Assembly: GCA_963920575.1 (NCBI GenBank)
Contig: OY986972.1
Location: 9,870,010 to 9,934,009 of the forward strand
Direction of reading: 5' to 3'
Source: Narthecium ossifragum
Lineage: Eukaryota > Streptophyta > Magnoliopsida > Dioscoreales > Nartheciaceae
DNA: 64,000 bases
The notes beneath the pieces were generated by a model, which was not told the origin of the DNA, did not search any database, and saw only the letters and a list, made by a program, of their open reading frames with translations. A program made the translations under genes and the position numbers. Each line of letters opens with the position of its first letter. Position 1 is the first letter of the stretch. Shown here in pieces: positions 36,456-48,682 of this stretch.

Positions 36456-36890
36456 ATCATAAAGTACGGAGGTACAAACCGCAACCTTCTCTCCTAAAGC
36501 GATGTCTTTCTCTGCCATGACCTTTAGCTTTTGTTTCTCTACATTCAATCGAGCTTCAAGGGCAACAAAACATAAAAACCCTAAGCTTCCAAAGCCCCAC
36601 ACGAAGTCAAGCTCATCCATCTCCACTGACGGTGGCCGTCTCCAACGCAAGCTATCTTTCATCTCCGACAAAGTCCAAGCCTTTGGATCTCTATCTCCTT
36701 CTCCGGCGAAGTCCAGCACGACGTCGTTTCTTGTTACCCGCTCCGTCAAAGACTCCTCCACAAGCTCAACATCGAGCTCCCCAACGCCATCACAGTGCGT
36801 CGCCCACCGCCGCTTGCTATGCTTCTGGTTTTCGCTTCCAAATTATGGTCAGATATCTTCAGCATTTAGAGGTCGGCCTCCTTTTCTTCA
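36408..36890 (-). pseudogene. Possible captured host-gene exon
   Basis: On the minus strand an open frame runs from about 36860 to 36480 with balanced composition, including LDFAGEGDRD, WTLSEMKDSLRWR and ALEARLNVEKQKLKVMAEKD (heptad-like, coiled-coil-prone). At 36480 the frame meets GAGAAGGTTGCG followed by GTTTGT, a plausible splice donor. I recognise no family. A longer open frame lies on the opposite strand (36502-37110), so the coding strand is uncertain. It sits inside truncated element I, which suggests transduction. Confidence 0.35.
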
Positions 36891-37311
36891 AGCTATGACC
36901 ACCATGAATACGCCATCCCACCGAACTATATTGGACCTGCTCCAGCTATGCATATGTGAAGCACCAACTCCACATCATCCTGACAAGCTTCGCACCGAAC
37001 CTGCTCCTGCTCTGCACCAGCAAGATATCAAACTTCCACACGCCGACGCCTCCTGCGAGCTACACTGGCCTCCACGCCAAACTCAAGAGCATCGCCGAGA
37101 CACCAACTAGCACGCGCCACTGCTTCAAGTTGCTCGCCGGATTCTCGATCACCATCTTGTGCTACACCACACCTTCCCTATGGCATGGAGAAGTCATCCC
37201 AAATTTAAATGTGAACTCTAATATACCACAAATTCCCCGTGCATACAAAGGTCTTCGAGCCTTGCGTGTTCAAATTACAACAATCTCACACGCAAGCCTC
37301 GAGGGGGCATC

Positions 37312-39692
37312 TGTAGACACCAATTATGACTAAAGTCAAAATTTGGAGTATTTATGAAACTACCCTATCCGCCTTAGACATCACTTAAAGTCACACCACC
37401 AAGCATAGAAGCCCGAATGCTTATAGAGCACACATACACTGCTCTATATGCGATCCTCCACGGTTTTGATGGTATCCTACACAAATCATGAGAACAAAGG
37501 GCGTTTTGGTGATTTTACCCGTCCAAGGGTATTTTAGGAATTCAGGGCAAAATACATAACCGAACTCTCTAAAATATCCTATCATAACCCTATATAACTT
37601 TTACGGCATCCTACAAAAGCTAAGTTGATATAGGGGCATTTTGGTAATTTTATCACATCAAGGGTATTTTGGGGATTTAAGTGAAATATATTATTACACT
37701 CTCTCTTATACTCCATCATGCCTTTTATATCGTTCAGATAACATCCTACTTAAATTAAAAGGACTAGGGGGCATTTTGGTAATTTTGCCCACCAGAGGTA
37801 TTTTGAGAATTTTGACTAAAATATGTGTTCAGGATCCCTACAATATCTAAGAAATATCCCCGTATGGTTTTTTATAACATTTTATACAAATCGAAAGCAT
37901 AAAGGGCATTTCGGTAAGGTTTACCTTCTAGGGGTATTTTGGTCATTCTAGCCAAATATAGGAGTGACCCACTTACAACATTCCAAAATAGTCCATGGTG
38001 GTTTTGAAGGTATTCTATATAAACCAAAAAAACATGAAAAATGGTATTTTGGGCATTTAGCCCCTCGGGGGTATTTTAGTCATTTACTCTAAATGCACAT
38101 TTTCCACATACACATGACAAATATGCTCCACCCTTTAAAGTATCATCTACTTTAGGGGTATTCTTGTCCAAAACATATATGGACTCTACACCAACCAAAG
38201 TACCAAAAGGGTATTTTAGTAATTTCACCCTCATATCAGCCTTCTTAAAACTTTGACGGCATCCTACACAAGTTACGATAGACGAGGGTATTTTGGTCAT
38301 TTTAAACCTCTAGGGTATAATGGTTCAAAATATATGTAAAGACACATCTACCTGCTTTAGGGGTATTTCGGTCCAAAAACATATATGACCGATAAAAAAG
38401 GGTATTTTGGTAATTTACACTTATCCCTTCCCAAAGGGCATTAAGGTAAATTGTCTATACCATGTTCAAATATTTGAAAATTCAAGAAAATATTCAAAAT
38501 ATGAACAAATATGAAATTCAAATTCAAATTCAGGATTGGAATTCAAATAGATTTGATATCCCCAACCACAAATCTAAACCACCTAAATCCTATCCTCTTA
38601 ACCACCCAAATCTCAACTCCCCAACCAAATTTCAAATTTAAAATCAGCCTAACCAACCTCTCCTAACACCTATAAATAAAGGGGGAGAGGGGTGAAGGCA
38701 AAGGGAGCTAGAGGCATTTGAGAGCAAAGCCACACTCTGAAAGAGAGGAGGCTGAGCTCTGAAAATCTAAAATTTGTTCTTTGCGTTCTTCGCGTTCTTC
38801 GTGTTCTTGAAAGTTTTTCAAGAATCAGGAAAGCCCACGTGGATTTCAATCCACCCGTTGGGAGTCATTATCGATTCTTGAAGTTCTTGAAGGATTAACG
38901 AGACCCGGGGGATCCAGATCCACTCGCAGGATCTAACTAGCAGTTCTTGAAGTTCCTTCAACTCTGGAAATCTGCGTTCTTCGTGTTCTGGAAAGTTCTT
39001 CAAAAATCAGGAAAGCCCACATGGACTTAAATCCACCCGTTGGGAGTCATTATTGATTCTTGAAGTTCTTGAAGGGTTAGTGAGACCCGGGTAGTTCTTG
39101 AAGTTTCTTCAACTCTGGAAATCCTTCATCAACTTTTGGAGATCTTAAAGCAGCTCCTTCATCAACTCCCAAGGATCTGACACCAAGTCCTCCAGCAGCT
39201 CCTGAAGGATCCACATCAAGCCCACTATCAACTCCTAGAGCAAGTCCTTCATCAAATCGACGAGGTCCTACAACAAATTCTTCAGCTCTTGGAGTTCCCC
39301 CAACCGAGCCTCTATCAATTTTGAAGACCTGTAGCAACTCCCAGGAGATTAAGAAGGAAGACCAAGGTAGATCAACACCAACAAGGGTGAGGGTCGGAGG
39401 CTTCGCCTCCACCCAATACCCTTCTACTTCTTCCTTTCCCTTTTTAGATGATGTAATAGGATTTTAAGTCTTGGATCCTTAATCAGGGGTCTTCCCTACG
39501 GGGATGTAAATGATGAGTTGCCAGTCTCATCATGAGTATGCATGTCCAAATAGAAAGAGATATGTAGCTTGTGATGATACAGGGAACTCAAGAGTGTTGT
39601 TCTCACAATCTCCCACCACATGTAAATTGATTTTTGATCACAATAAAATGGGCAAACATCTCACCCCGAGATAGCGATTTTATTGTCGAACA
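37312..39692 (+). mobile_element. LTR of element I
   Basis: TGTAGACACCAATTATG to TATTGTCGAACA, 2381 bp. The first half is a minisatellite (37495-38450). A TATAAATAAAGG box lies near 38671-38682, giving a U3 of about 1.36 kb. Downstream, a 182-bp direct duplication (about 38798-39100) repeats the block from TTCGTGTTCT to GAGACCCGGG. No other copy occurs in the window. Confidence 0.7.
37495..38450. repeat. Minisatellite of GGGCATTTTGGTAATTTT units
   Basis: At least seven degenerate units of roughly 120-145 bp, each with GGGCATTTTGGTAATTTT then a short C-rich spacer then GGGGTATTTTGGTCATTT. Units are clear near 37500, 37624, 37770, 37905, 38045, 38205 and 38285-38400. Confidence 0.75.
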
Positions 39693-40218
39693 AAATCTAT
39701 CCTAGATGTCTCTATATGCCACAACATCAGTTATAGGTTCAACAGTTATACAATAGCCCTCAGCACTCGCCGGCAATGGGCTAAGGTTCCACAATACCTC
39801 GTTAGGCAACACTCATAGTTAGCTAACGGCTAGGGAAGCAATAAGCATTTAAACTACTATCAACCAAGTATTTAAATGCGAGTAAAGACCGTAAATTCGT
39901 CAGGGGATTAAATTCCCGATTCAATTCCCAATCTCGATAGAAATCTCGCGAAAACAATGTGTATGCTTCCTAACATGATTGGATATCCATCATGAATGAA
40001 AACCAATCAAAGGAAACAAGAAAACACAAAATGTAGGTATATATCTAAATACTAGATGAAAAAATAGGCATCATGTTCTATACTATTAACTATTAATGTA
40101 TATGTATTTCGATCCATATCGATTAATTTCTATGAATATCTATCCAATAGTTTCTTTACGTGTCAGGAACCATATTTGAACAGGTGACATGAGGATTTTC
40201 AGTCCTTTGCTCAGCGGC

Positions 40219-40563
40219 CCACGGTCGATGCGACGGTCGATCCGACGGTCGACCGTGAGGCCACGGTCGATTCGACGGTCGACCGTGGGGCCAAACGAGG
40301 GAACAACATAAGGGTCACGGTCGATCGGTACATCGACCGTGGAATGCCCAAAACGAGACAGAGCATCACGGACGATGCGACGGTCGATCCGACGGTCAAC
40401 CGTGAGGGGGAATCGAAAAGAGAGGGAGCCCGGGGTCGATCGGTGCATCGACCGTGGGAGGCCAAAAAAGCGACAGAGCCTAACGGTCGATCCGACGGTC
40501 GACCGTCATGTCAAAAAGAAGCGTATCAACGCTTGACGGTCGATCCGCCGATCGACCGTCGGG
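40219..40563. repeat. GGTCGACC-type palindrome array in E's LTR
   Basis: Roughly fifteen full or half sites, such as ACGGTCGACCGT at 40245-40256, alternating with GACGGTCGATCCGACGG. It is longer than the equivalent array in B1 (17226-17412). Confidence 0.85.
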
Positions 40564-42822
40564 CCTAATGCACAATTCTTCAGAACAGTGCCGAAAATCC
40601 AATTTCTTGGATTTCAATGATCAAATCTTGTTGGAAATTAATGAAACTTTGTAAGCATGCGTAATAAATGATGGAGAAGCTTTTAGAGCGAAGAAAACAC
40701 GATTTTGATGGTTAAATCCCAAACCTAGGTCAAAACGGCCGAAAACCGGCAAAACGGTGATAATACGGAAATCATCCGATAAAATACGAAAACCAAGAAG
40801 TAGAGCTACTCTCCACATGCTATAACACTCATGCATTGAACTAAAAAACATTCTAACATGCATTCCTACATCAAAAACACAATAAACATATCCTAGGAGA
40901 ACACGATCACAAGATCGAGGTAGAAACACCTACTTGAGCAAGTAGGGCAGCTCCTCCACGCATCCAACCAGTTCAACCGCCAAGATCCCCTCCTAGAAGG
41001 TCGCGTCTCCAAGCCCTAGCTCAGCCGGTTGGACAGAGAAAGAGAGAGAAGGAGACAACGACAGGGAAGAAGAAAAGAGAGAGAAAGGGACAGGCTATAT
41101 ATAGAGATAAGGACCGATCGAAAGCACCATTATAGTTCTAATCATTCACATACATCAATCCAAGGCCGTGTGTGTAACGCGGGTGTGAAACTGACCACTA
41201 AGGGGCATATTTACCAAAATGCACCTGGGGCTAATAACCACCATACGATCGCCCGATCGTACCCGACACGGAATCAAACCAATAAGAAAACGGCCCTCGA
41301 CCCACGCGGTCGAGCCAGGTCAGAGGGACGGGCCCTCATAAGTGCGTTTCCGGTAGGTTTCTACCTACTTGAGTTAGTTTAGGGGTTTTCTCTTGATCTA
41401 GCCGTTAGATCTTAGTGTTCTTGGTGTTGTTGGGTGCCTCTTGCTTAGTGTAATTTTGTTTGTAAGTTTTATAAAATTTGATTGAGATTTTAGTAGGTTT
41501 TTAGCATGATTAAACTCGGATTTTTCGATTTCTCTGTTCTTGAAGAACATCCGGTTTACGGCGCGTTTTTCGGTTTGTACATGCATGTTCTTGGGTTATG
41601 ATGAACATAAGAATTGTCGATCTTTGCATCTACTCTCAGACCTAACTGGTTTCATAATTTTTCGATTTTCCTACGATGTGTTATGAATTTCCTATGGGTG
41701 GGCCGCGTTGTAGCAAGTAAAGGTAAATTAGTGAGATTAGCGGTTTTGATTAGTGTTTTCCCGGTAATTGAGCCGTTGGACGTTTCCTAATTTTGGATAT
41801 GTTGATCCCAACATGTTTGGACATCGGATCGACGGGGTCATTTAGCCTCTAAGTAGAGGATCTTGGTGATTTAAATAATACTATATGTTCAGAACATATA
41901 ATATTATATTTTACTGTTCATCAGAATTTTCGGGGTTGCTTCCCGTTGCAGGAGTCTGCGGTTGACAGTCACGGTACCGTTGTAATGCCGGGATCCGCTG
42001 CGGATTGGCTGGCATCGGTTGGTAGTACCGCTGCAGCGATCTAGTTGGACTTGTATGTTATCTTTTTCATACTGTTGCATGCTTACCTCTTATATGTGTA
42101 TGATCATAGCATGCATTCTGTTGTGTATTAGATGCATAAGGTTAGGGCGTGGGCGATCGGTCGATTGCCGATCCGAGGCTTTCGGGTAGCTCGGATTTAG
42201 CTCTAGGACCGTGGCGGGTAGCAAGGTCCAGGTTGGATTGTAGTGTTCTGTCGATTTTGATGATAGGATTAGATGACTTGAATACATATTGATTGATGAT
42301 TTAGAAGTCGTGTCGGCCTCGAGCCAGGTGCTGAGGGTGCAGCCGGTGTCGGTCCCTTGCCTAGCAGTGTCGTGTTCCTGCTTGTGGGACAACAGTGTTC
42401 GTTTCCTGCTTTACTGAGGGTGAAACCTGGACAGGAGCTCTCAGTGACGCACGGTGGGTTTGTGGGGCCCCGTAGCATACCTAGGCCTAGCTTGAGGGCG
42501 ACACTGTTGTGTTCCCTCCCTTTCTGTGTGTCGTAGTGTAGAACCCTACTGAGCTTTATGCTCACTCCTACCCGGGTTGCGTTTTGCAGGTGCAGGCGTC
42601 AGCTCTTCTTCAGTGGCCCCTACCGAGCAGGTGTTTGGTGGCATGGCGGTGTCTGGCGGTGCTTGAGGAGCGGTGATCATCTGTCGACCCTTTTGTTAGT
42701 TAGCCTCTTACGGGAGTGTGATGTATTAATGTAAACCCTTTTGAGGATTTGAATATTATATTATATTTCTTTGAGGTTGTTAATCTTTGTAATATAAGGG
42801 TGCTTATGAATTGATTAGGGAG

Positions 42823-44205
42823 CACTCCTGTTTCGCTGTTCACCCCGGGAGCACCAAGATGTACCACGATCTACGCCGACAATTCTGGTGGTGCGGGATG
42901 AAGAGGTCAGTGGCAGAGTTTGTTTCCAGATGCCTCACCTATCAGAAGGTGAAGGCAGAGCACCGACGGACACCAGGTTTACTGCAACCACTTCCAGTGC
43001 CAGAGTGGAAGTGGGAACATATAGCTATGGACTTCGTCACCGGGCTACCCATGACACCGAGGGGGAAGGATGCGATTTGGGTCATCGTCGATCGACTGAC
43101 CAAATCGGCTCATTTCCTCCCCATGAGGACGACAGATCCAGTTGCCAGACTGAGCCAGAGGTACGTCGATGAGGTAGTACAACTGCACGGCATCCCAGTG
43201 TCAATAGTGTCAGACAGAGATCCCAGATTCACCGGCAGGTTCTCGAGCAGCTTCCAGGACTCCTTGGGGACGACACTGACTTTCAGCACAACTTTCCACC
43301 CTCAGACAGACGGACAGTCGGAGCGGACGATCCAGATCTTGGAGGACATGCTCAGAGTGTGTGTGCTAGACGCTGGAGGTACTTGGGAGCAGCACGTGAC
43401 TCTGGTGGAGTTTGCCTACAACAACAGCTTTCAGGCCATCTTGGGTTTTGCACCCTTTGAGGCGTTGTACGGCAGGCCATGTCGCTCACCCGTGTGTTGG
43501 AAGGAGGCTGGGGAGGCGTCCCTTACCGGTCCGGATATCATCAGACAGTCGTCAGAGAGGTTGGTTCAGATCAGACAGAGGCTCCTGGCAGCGCAGAGTC
43601 GGTAGAAGAGCTACGCATATCGCAGACGATGCCCCCTGGAGTTCGCAGTTGGCGACAGAGTGCTACTGAAGGTGTCTCCGCGCAGTGGATCGATCAGGTT
43701 TGGTAGTAGGGGCAAGCTAGCACCGAGGTTCACATGCCCTTTTGAGATCGTTAGATGCGTTGGAGCAGTCTCCTACCAGTTGGCTCTACGCCCGCACATG
43801 TTAGCAGTCCACCCCATGTTCCATGTATCGATGCTGAGGAAGTACAATCCAGATCCATCTCACGTGATCAGACACGACGACATCGAGGTAGTGGAGGATG
43901 CCACCTACATCGAGCAGCCAGTGCAGATTCTAGACAGACGGGATCAGGTGCTCAGAGGCAGATCGATACCGTCGGTGATGATCAAATGGAGGCATGACAG
44001 TGTAGAGAGTTTGACTTGGGAGCGAGAGGATCACATGCGTCGGGAGTTTCCCCGACTGTTCGCCCCGGCAGGTAGTTTCTTGTTGTGGGCGTTGGCACCC
44101 CTAGTTGTAGCTTTGCTTGTGCAGGTAGGTCTAGTTGATTCTAATCCCGGCTTCATCCTTATTGAATTTCGGTACGAAATTCTTTTTAAGGTTGTTAGGT
44201 TGTGA
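42823..44205 (+). pseudogene. Integrase with chromodomain-like tail (fragment H)
   Basis: Open from 42823 to the TGA at 44203 apart from one TAG at 43603-43605. It begins inside the HHCC zinc-binding domain (FAVHPGSTKMYHDL, CLTYQKVKAEH). The catalytic triad is present: Asp in MDFVTGLP (about 43028), Asp in IVSDRDPRF (about 43210), Glu in GQSERTIQ (about 43320). The C-terminal part has the GPY/F-like FEIVRCVGAVSYQL and chromo-like VMIKWRHDSVESLTWER. All upstream domains are missing. It ends at the 3' LTR B2, so it is the tail of a Tekay-type element. The stop looks like CAG to TAG. Confidence 0.92.
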
Positions 44206-46363
44206 GGGTCCGTCCCTCAGACCTGGCTCGACCACATGGGTCGAGGGTCGTTCTCCTTTTGGTTTGGTTCCGGGTCGGGTACGATCGGGCGATCGTATGG
44301 TGGTTTTTAGCCCTAGAGGCATTTTGGTAAATATGCCCCCTGGTGGGCAGTTTCACACCCGCGTTGCACACACGGCCTTGGATTGATGTATGTGTTTGAT
44401 TATAACCTTAAGGGTGCGTTCGATCGAAAGATCAGAGCTCGATTGGGAAAGATCGAATCGGACGGCCGAGATCGGTTCAGATCTCTATATATAGCATGTC
44501 CCTTTCTCTCTCTCTTTCTTCTTTGCTCTCGACGTCTCTTTCCCTCTCTCTCTCTTTCTCTCTCTTGCGGCTGAGCTAGGGCTTGGGGACGCGAGCTTCG
44601 AGGCGCGGATCTTGGCGGTTTGACTGGTTGGACGCGTGGAGGAGCTACCCTACTTGCTCAAGTAGGTGTTTCTATCTCGATCCGGTGATCGGGTTCTCCT
44701 AGGATAGGTTTCTTGTACTTTCGCTGTAGGAATACTTGTTAGAATGTTGTGTGGTTCTTTGCATATGTAGTATAGCTTGCCTCTAGTATTCCTATCAACT
44801 GATTTCCGTATTTTATCGAATGATTTTCGTATTTTCGCCGTTTTGTCGGTTTTCGGCCATTAAGGCCAAGGTTTGAGATTTAACCATCAAAATCGTGTTT
44901 TACTCGTACCATTAGCTTCTCCATCATCTTTTACGCATGGTTGCAATGTTTCATCAACTTCCAACTTGATTTGATCATTCAAATCCAAGAAATTGGATTT
45001 CCGGCACTGTTCTGATGAATTGTGCATTAGGCTTGACGGTCGATCGGTGGATCTACCGTCAAGCATTGATACGCTTCTTTTGAGCCTGACGGTCGACCGT
45101 CGCATCGACCGTGGGCCACTGAGCTGTGTATTCTGCTTTTCTTTGATTGGTTTTCATTCATGATAGATATCTAATCATGTTAGGGAGCACACACGAGGTT
45201 TTCTCGGGATTTCTTTCGAGATTTGGAATTGAATTGGGAGTTTAATCTCTTTGACGAATTTACGGCTTACACTTGCATTTAGATACTTGGTTGATGGTAG
45301 TTTAAATGCTTATCGCTTTCCCTAGCCGTTAGCTAACTATGAGTGTTAGCTAACGAGCTATTGTGGAACCTTAGCCCGTTGTCGGCGAGTGTCGAGGGCT
45401 ATTGTATAACTGTTGAACCTAAACTGATGCTGTGGCATGTAGAGACATCTAGGATAGATGTTTGCATAAGTTCATGCATTGTATGCATTAGAGGCATATC
45501 AGGTTAGGTGGGCGATGAGTTGATCGCCGATCCGAGGCTCTCGGGTAGCTCGGATCTAGCCTTAGGATCGCAGATGGATAGTGAGGATTAGGACGTGATC
45601 ATAATTGGAATCTCTTGTCATCGAGGATTATCACGTAGTCGGACTGTAATATTATCTTGCTTTGAGGTTTAGAGGTCGTGTTGTCTTCCCAAGGCTAAGT
45701 GCTAAGGATGGATGTCGATGCGTTCCTGACGTGGGTCCCCAAGGCATGGTCTTCCTGCTTGGGTAAGGGCAACCCTGCATGTTACCATTCCGTGGCCTCC
45801 TGGTAACTTGTACAGGAGAGAGGTTCCATGGCAGGCGCCCTTGGGGCATCGACAGGGGTTGTGGGACCCCGTGGCATTCCCTAGACTTGAGCGGGAAGAC
45901 ATCACTGTTGATGTTTTCCTCCCTTCTGTATGCCGTAGAGTAGACTGAGCTTATCGCTCACTCCTACCCGGGCTGTGTTTGCAGGTGCAGGCGCCAGTTC
46001 TTCAGCAGTAGAGCCGGCGGGATCGGCCTTTGGCGGCGCGAGTACTTCTAGAGGCGTCTGAGGTTGCTACAGGAAGACTGTTGTACTTTTTGATAGTTTT
46101 GTATATTATAAACATCTTTCGAGGATTTTTGGATTATTTGTATAATATCTTTTCCCTTGGAGGAGTTTGATAAGAATTTTGTATCAGATGTTTAAGCAGT
46201 ACAACTTGATGTATTTATAATTTGATTTACAGTTTACATCTGGAATATGAATTGTTTAAGTTTATCCATGTTTTTTCGCATTGTATCGCGCCAGTTGGAG
46301 ATGAATAGTCATAGGAACCCTCACGGCCCGCCCTGGATGGGTTTTCTGGGTCGGGGTGTGACA
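44201..46363 (+). mobile_element. LTR B2 (3' LTR of fragment H)
   Basis: TGTGAGGGTCCGTCC to GGGTCGGGGTGTGACA, 2163 bp, complete and uninterrupted; the best reference for family B. The integrase stop codon overlaps its first bases. TATA box at 44485-44494. Its GGTCGACC array is reduced to a few sites at 45035-45110. Confidence 0.92.
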
Positions 46364-46465
46364 TCAGTAGGTTAGAGGGAACCCCTTGCCAAACTTATTC
46401 CACATTAGTTAGGTTCCGGTTCGCGTCGTCTGGCCCGGTTGGGCCTTCATGGGTCGGGGTGCAAC

Positions 46466-47157
46466 TACTAATCGTCCCCAAGTGAGGGGTGGGTTACAAT
46501 GTCTATTGCGATGCCATCAGTGAGGGTTTGGGGTGTGTCCTCATGCAAGAGGGACACATACCTGCATATAGTTCTCGTCAGCTGAAGAACAATGAGAGGA
46601 GCTACCCGACCCATGACTTAGAGCTAGCAGCAGTGGTCTTCGCCCTGAAGACCTGGTGGCATTAACTCTATGGCAAGAAATTCTCTGTCTTCTCGGACCA
46701 TAAGAGTTTGAGGCACGTGTTAACCTATCGTGACCTCAACCTGAGGCAACAATGCTAGATGGAGCTACTGAAGGACTACGACTTCGAGTTGCATTACCAA
46801 CATGGTAAGGCAAACGTCGTAGCGGACGCAATGAGCATACAGGTGAGAGAGACCAAAGTAGCAGTGGCAGGGTTATCAGTGCGGTAGTGGCAGGCATTGT
46901 AGACAATGGGCCAGTTGGGGCTCAAGTTCGAGGATCAGGGTTCCAGCAGCAGTTCTAGCGAGAGTGATAGAGGCGCAGCGCAGTGATGCAGAGCTCGAGA
47001 AGTTGTGCACATCGGCAGACACAGAGGGTGCAGATGGGGACCGGATAGTATCGTCATATAGAGGGCTACGATTCAGAGGCAAAGTACAGTTCCGGCAGAT
47101 CCAGTTCTACTAGACGATGTCCTACGAGAGTTCCATCACTCTCGTTTTGTAGTTCAT
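46466..47157 (+). pseudogene. Element C RNase H and linker (decayed)
   Basis: In frame with several stops: [16 protein letters not shown] (first catalytic Asp), [16 protein letters not shown] (Glu), FSVFSDHKSLRHV (Asp), and HGKANVVADAMS (last Asp). These are the conserved acidic positions of Ty3/gypsy RNase H. The frame then decays through the linker and reaches the integrase start, where K2 is inserted at 47158. Confidence 0.85.
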
Positions 47158-48677
47158 TGATGAGTGCATGAAAATACACTCTGAACAATCTTATAACCAT
47201 CTTAATTGTTCAGTTCTTCAGCCTTAATCAACCTCTTTATTACTATTTTGATACTTATATATTGCTTCACATAGTTGGTTGAAAAATGCAGAAAATTGGA
47301 ATTAAAAGGAGCAAAGAAGCTGAAAAGATTACATGGGTCAACTTGGAAGATTAACCTGTACCTTCTCATGATGAACCAAATGATGTGTCATATATTATTG
47401 AAAAGCTCTTGAAGTCTAGTTTATGGAGAATTTACAGTTCGTTATTCCGAGTTTTTTAGAGGAAGTTACATCATTTTTAGTACCAATGGCGCAGTCTGAA
47501 TGACAAAAGAGAAAATACGCAGGAAAAATGATCGATCATCTTTCCCTATAATGATCGATCATTTTATGCAGCCAGAGATGACAGAGAGCCATCTTTACTC
47601 GGATCGATATTTTCCCGTAAGAATATCGATCATCTTCGCAGTTGAGAAAATTGAGAAAATCGATGATTGAAATGATCGATCATCTCCTTTAAAATGATCG
47701 ATCATCTTTGAGCGCAGCCAGTTTTAAGGGATGAAATGATCGATCTTCATCCCTAAAATATCGATCATTATATAGCAGTTAACCAATATCAAGGGTGCAG
47801 ATCTAATCCGAGTTGCACACTTTTGGAGCCTATAAATAGGAAACTTAGGGTTATTGAATGGGGATTTCTGAGGAAACTGGGAGGACTTTTCTGGAGCATC
47901 TGGAGGAGAGGAAGCTGCGTTAGAGTTTTGTTTTCTTCGTCTTTCTTCGTTTATTTTTCCTTGAATACTTTTGTTGCCCTCATGATCAACAAGAGTGACT
48001 AGTTTCTTTTCTAAGGTATCGATGTAGCCTAACAAAATCATTCTATGTTATTAAATCATACTTGTTTAATCAGTTTATATTCTTTCTTTCATTCATTATT
48101 ATAACTAAAATCTTAAATACTTATATCTGGCCAATAGAAGTATTGTAGATTGTTTTGTGTGAGATTGGGCGAGGGTTCATTCCCTAATCTTGCAGGATCT
48201 ATGAATGAATGAGTTATGTCAAAGCCAAGTTCAAGCTAAGATAATTCTTGGTTCATAATTGTTCTTCAGAACTTAATGGATTCTTTATTGACACTTAGCT
48301 ATGGGTTCATTAGCAAGAGTTAATTGAGGGTATTTGGTGAAGACCGCGGCCGAACGGATCATCATACCGGAAGAACGAACCCTTGGAATTAAATTGAGAT
48401 TTTATTGATTCAATGCATAGAATGAGGATGTTATGGTTAAATCGGAACATTAGTCTTCATCCATTCTATTTTTATCATTTTCTTATTACGTTATTAGATC
48501 TCCTATTTTTAGTACTTCATATTTCTTACTTCACTTTCCTTATTTTCTTTACTTTCTATTTTTCTTTAGTATTTAACTCTAATAATCTTTACAAATCTCT
48601 GTGGGTATGATACTTGTCTTGCTGCTATGCTGACCACACCGATTCGTATAGTTGTGAGATATAAAATTTATTCATCA
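47158..48677 (+). mobile_element. Solo LTR K2
   Basis: TGATGAGTGCATGAAA to TTTATTCATCA, 1520 bp, with perfect duplications TTCAT (47153-47157 and 48678-48682). TATAAATA at 47831-47838. It breaks the integrase zinc-binding motif of element C between FVVH and LGSTKMYQ. About as long as K1, and colinear with it outside the palindrome block. Confidence 0.92.
47528..47772. repeat. GATCGATC-type palindrome array in K2
   Basis: About nine sites, for example ATGATCGATCAT near 47528 and AATGATCGATCATT at 47550-47563, plus AATATCGATCAT variants. It occupies the position that holds GGTCGACC-type sites in K1, 60-300 bp upstream of the TATA box. Confidence 0.88.
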
Positions 48678-48682
48678 TTCAT

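Larger units (their letters stand above)
35846..39692 (+). mobile_element. Element I: 5'-truncated LTR element (internal remnant plus 3' LTR)
   Basis: A polypurine tract CTCGAGGGGGCAT (37299-37311) is followed by TGTAGACACC, a classic internal/3' LTR junction, and the LTR ends GTCGAACA at 39692 where family B sequence resumes. The internal part (35846-37311) contains a tandem array, a Cassandra-like solo LTR and a gene-like segment but no recognisable gag or pol. The left border has no matching duplication. Confidence 0.65.
35310..41340 (-). mobile_element. Element E 5' LTR (family B), split by element I
   Basis: Real LTR sequence is 39693-41340 (5' half, beginning TATGAGGGCCCGTCC on the minus strand; TG changed to TA) and 35310-35845 (3' half, ending GGGTCGGGGTGTGACA). 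Both match B2. About 350 bp between the halves is missing, so the arrival or later decay of element I removed host LTR sequence. TATA box CTATATATAG near 41094-41105. Confidence 0.8.
41341..46465 (+). mobile_element. LTR A3, 5'-truncated, split by fragment H
   Basis: 41341-42822 matches A2 from the CCGGTAGGTTTCTACC block through GGGTGCTTATGAATTG...AGGGAG. The last 100 bp (46364-46465, TCAGTAGGTTAGAGGGAACC to GGGTCGGGGTGCAAC) continue it on the far side of fragment H. The first 0.65 kb or so is absent, replaced by element E. The terminal bases are mutated. Confidence 0.8.

Noticed and set aside
36502..37110. 202-codon plus-strand frame
   Set aside because: Ser/Pro/His-rich and overlaps the more protein-like minus-strand frame; it ends next to a polypurine tract and LTR. 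Kept only as an ambiguity in the minus-strand entry.
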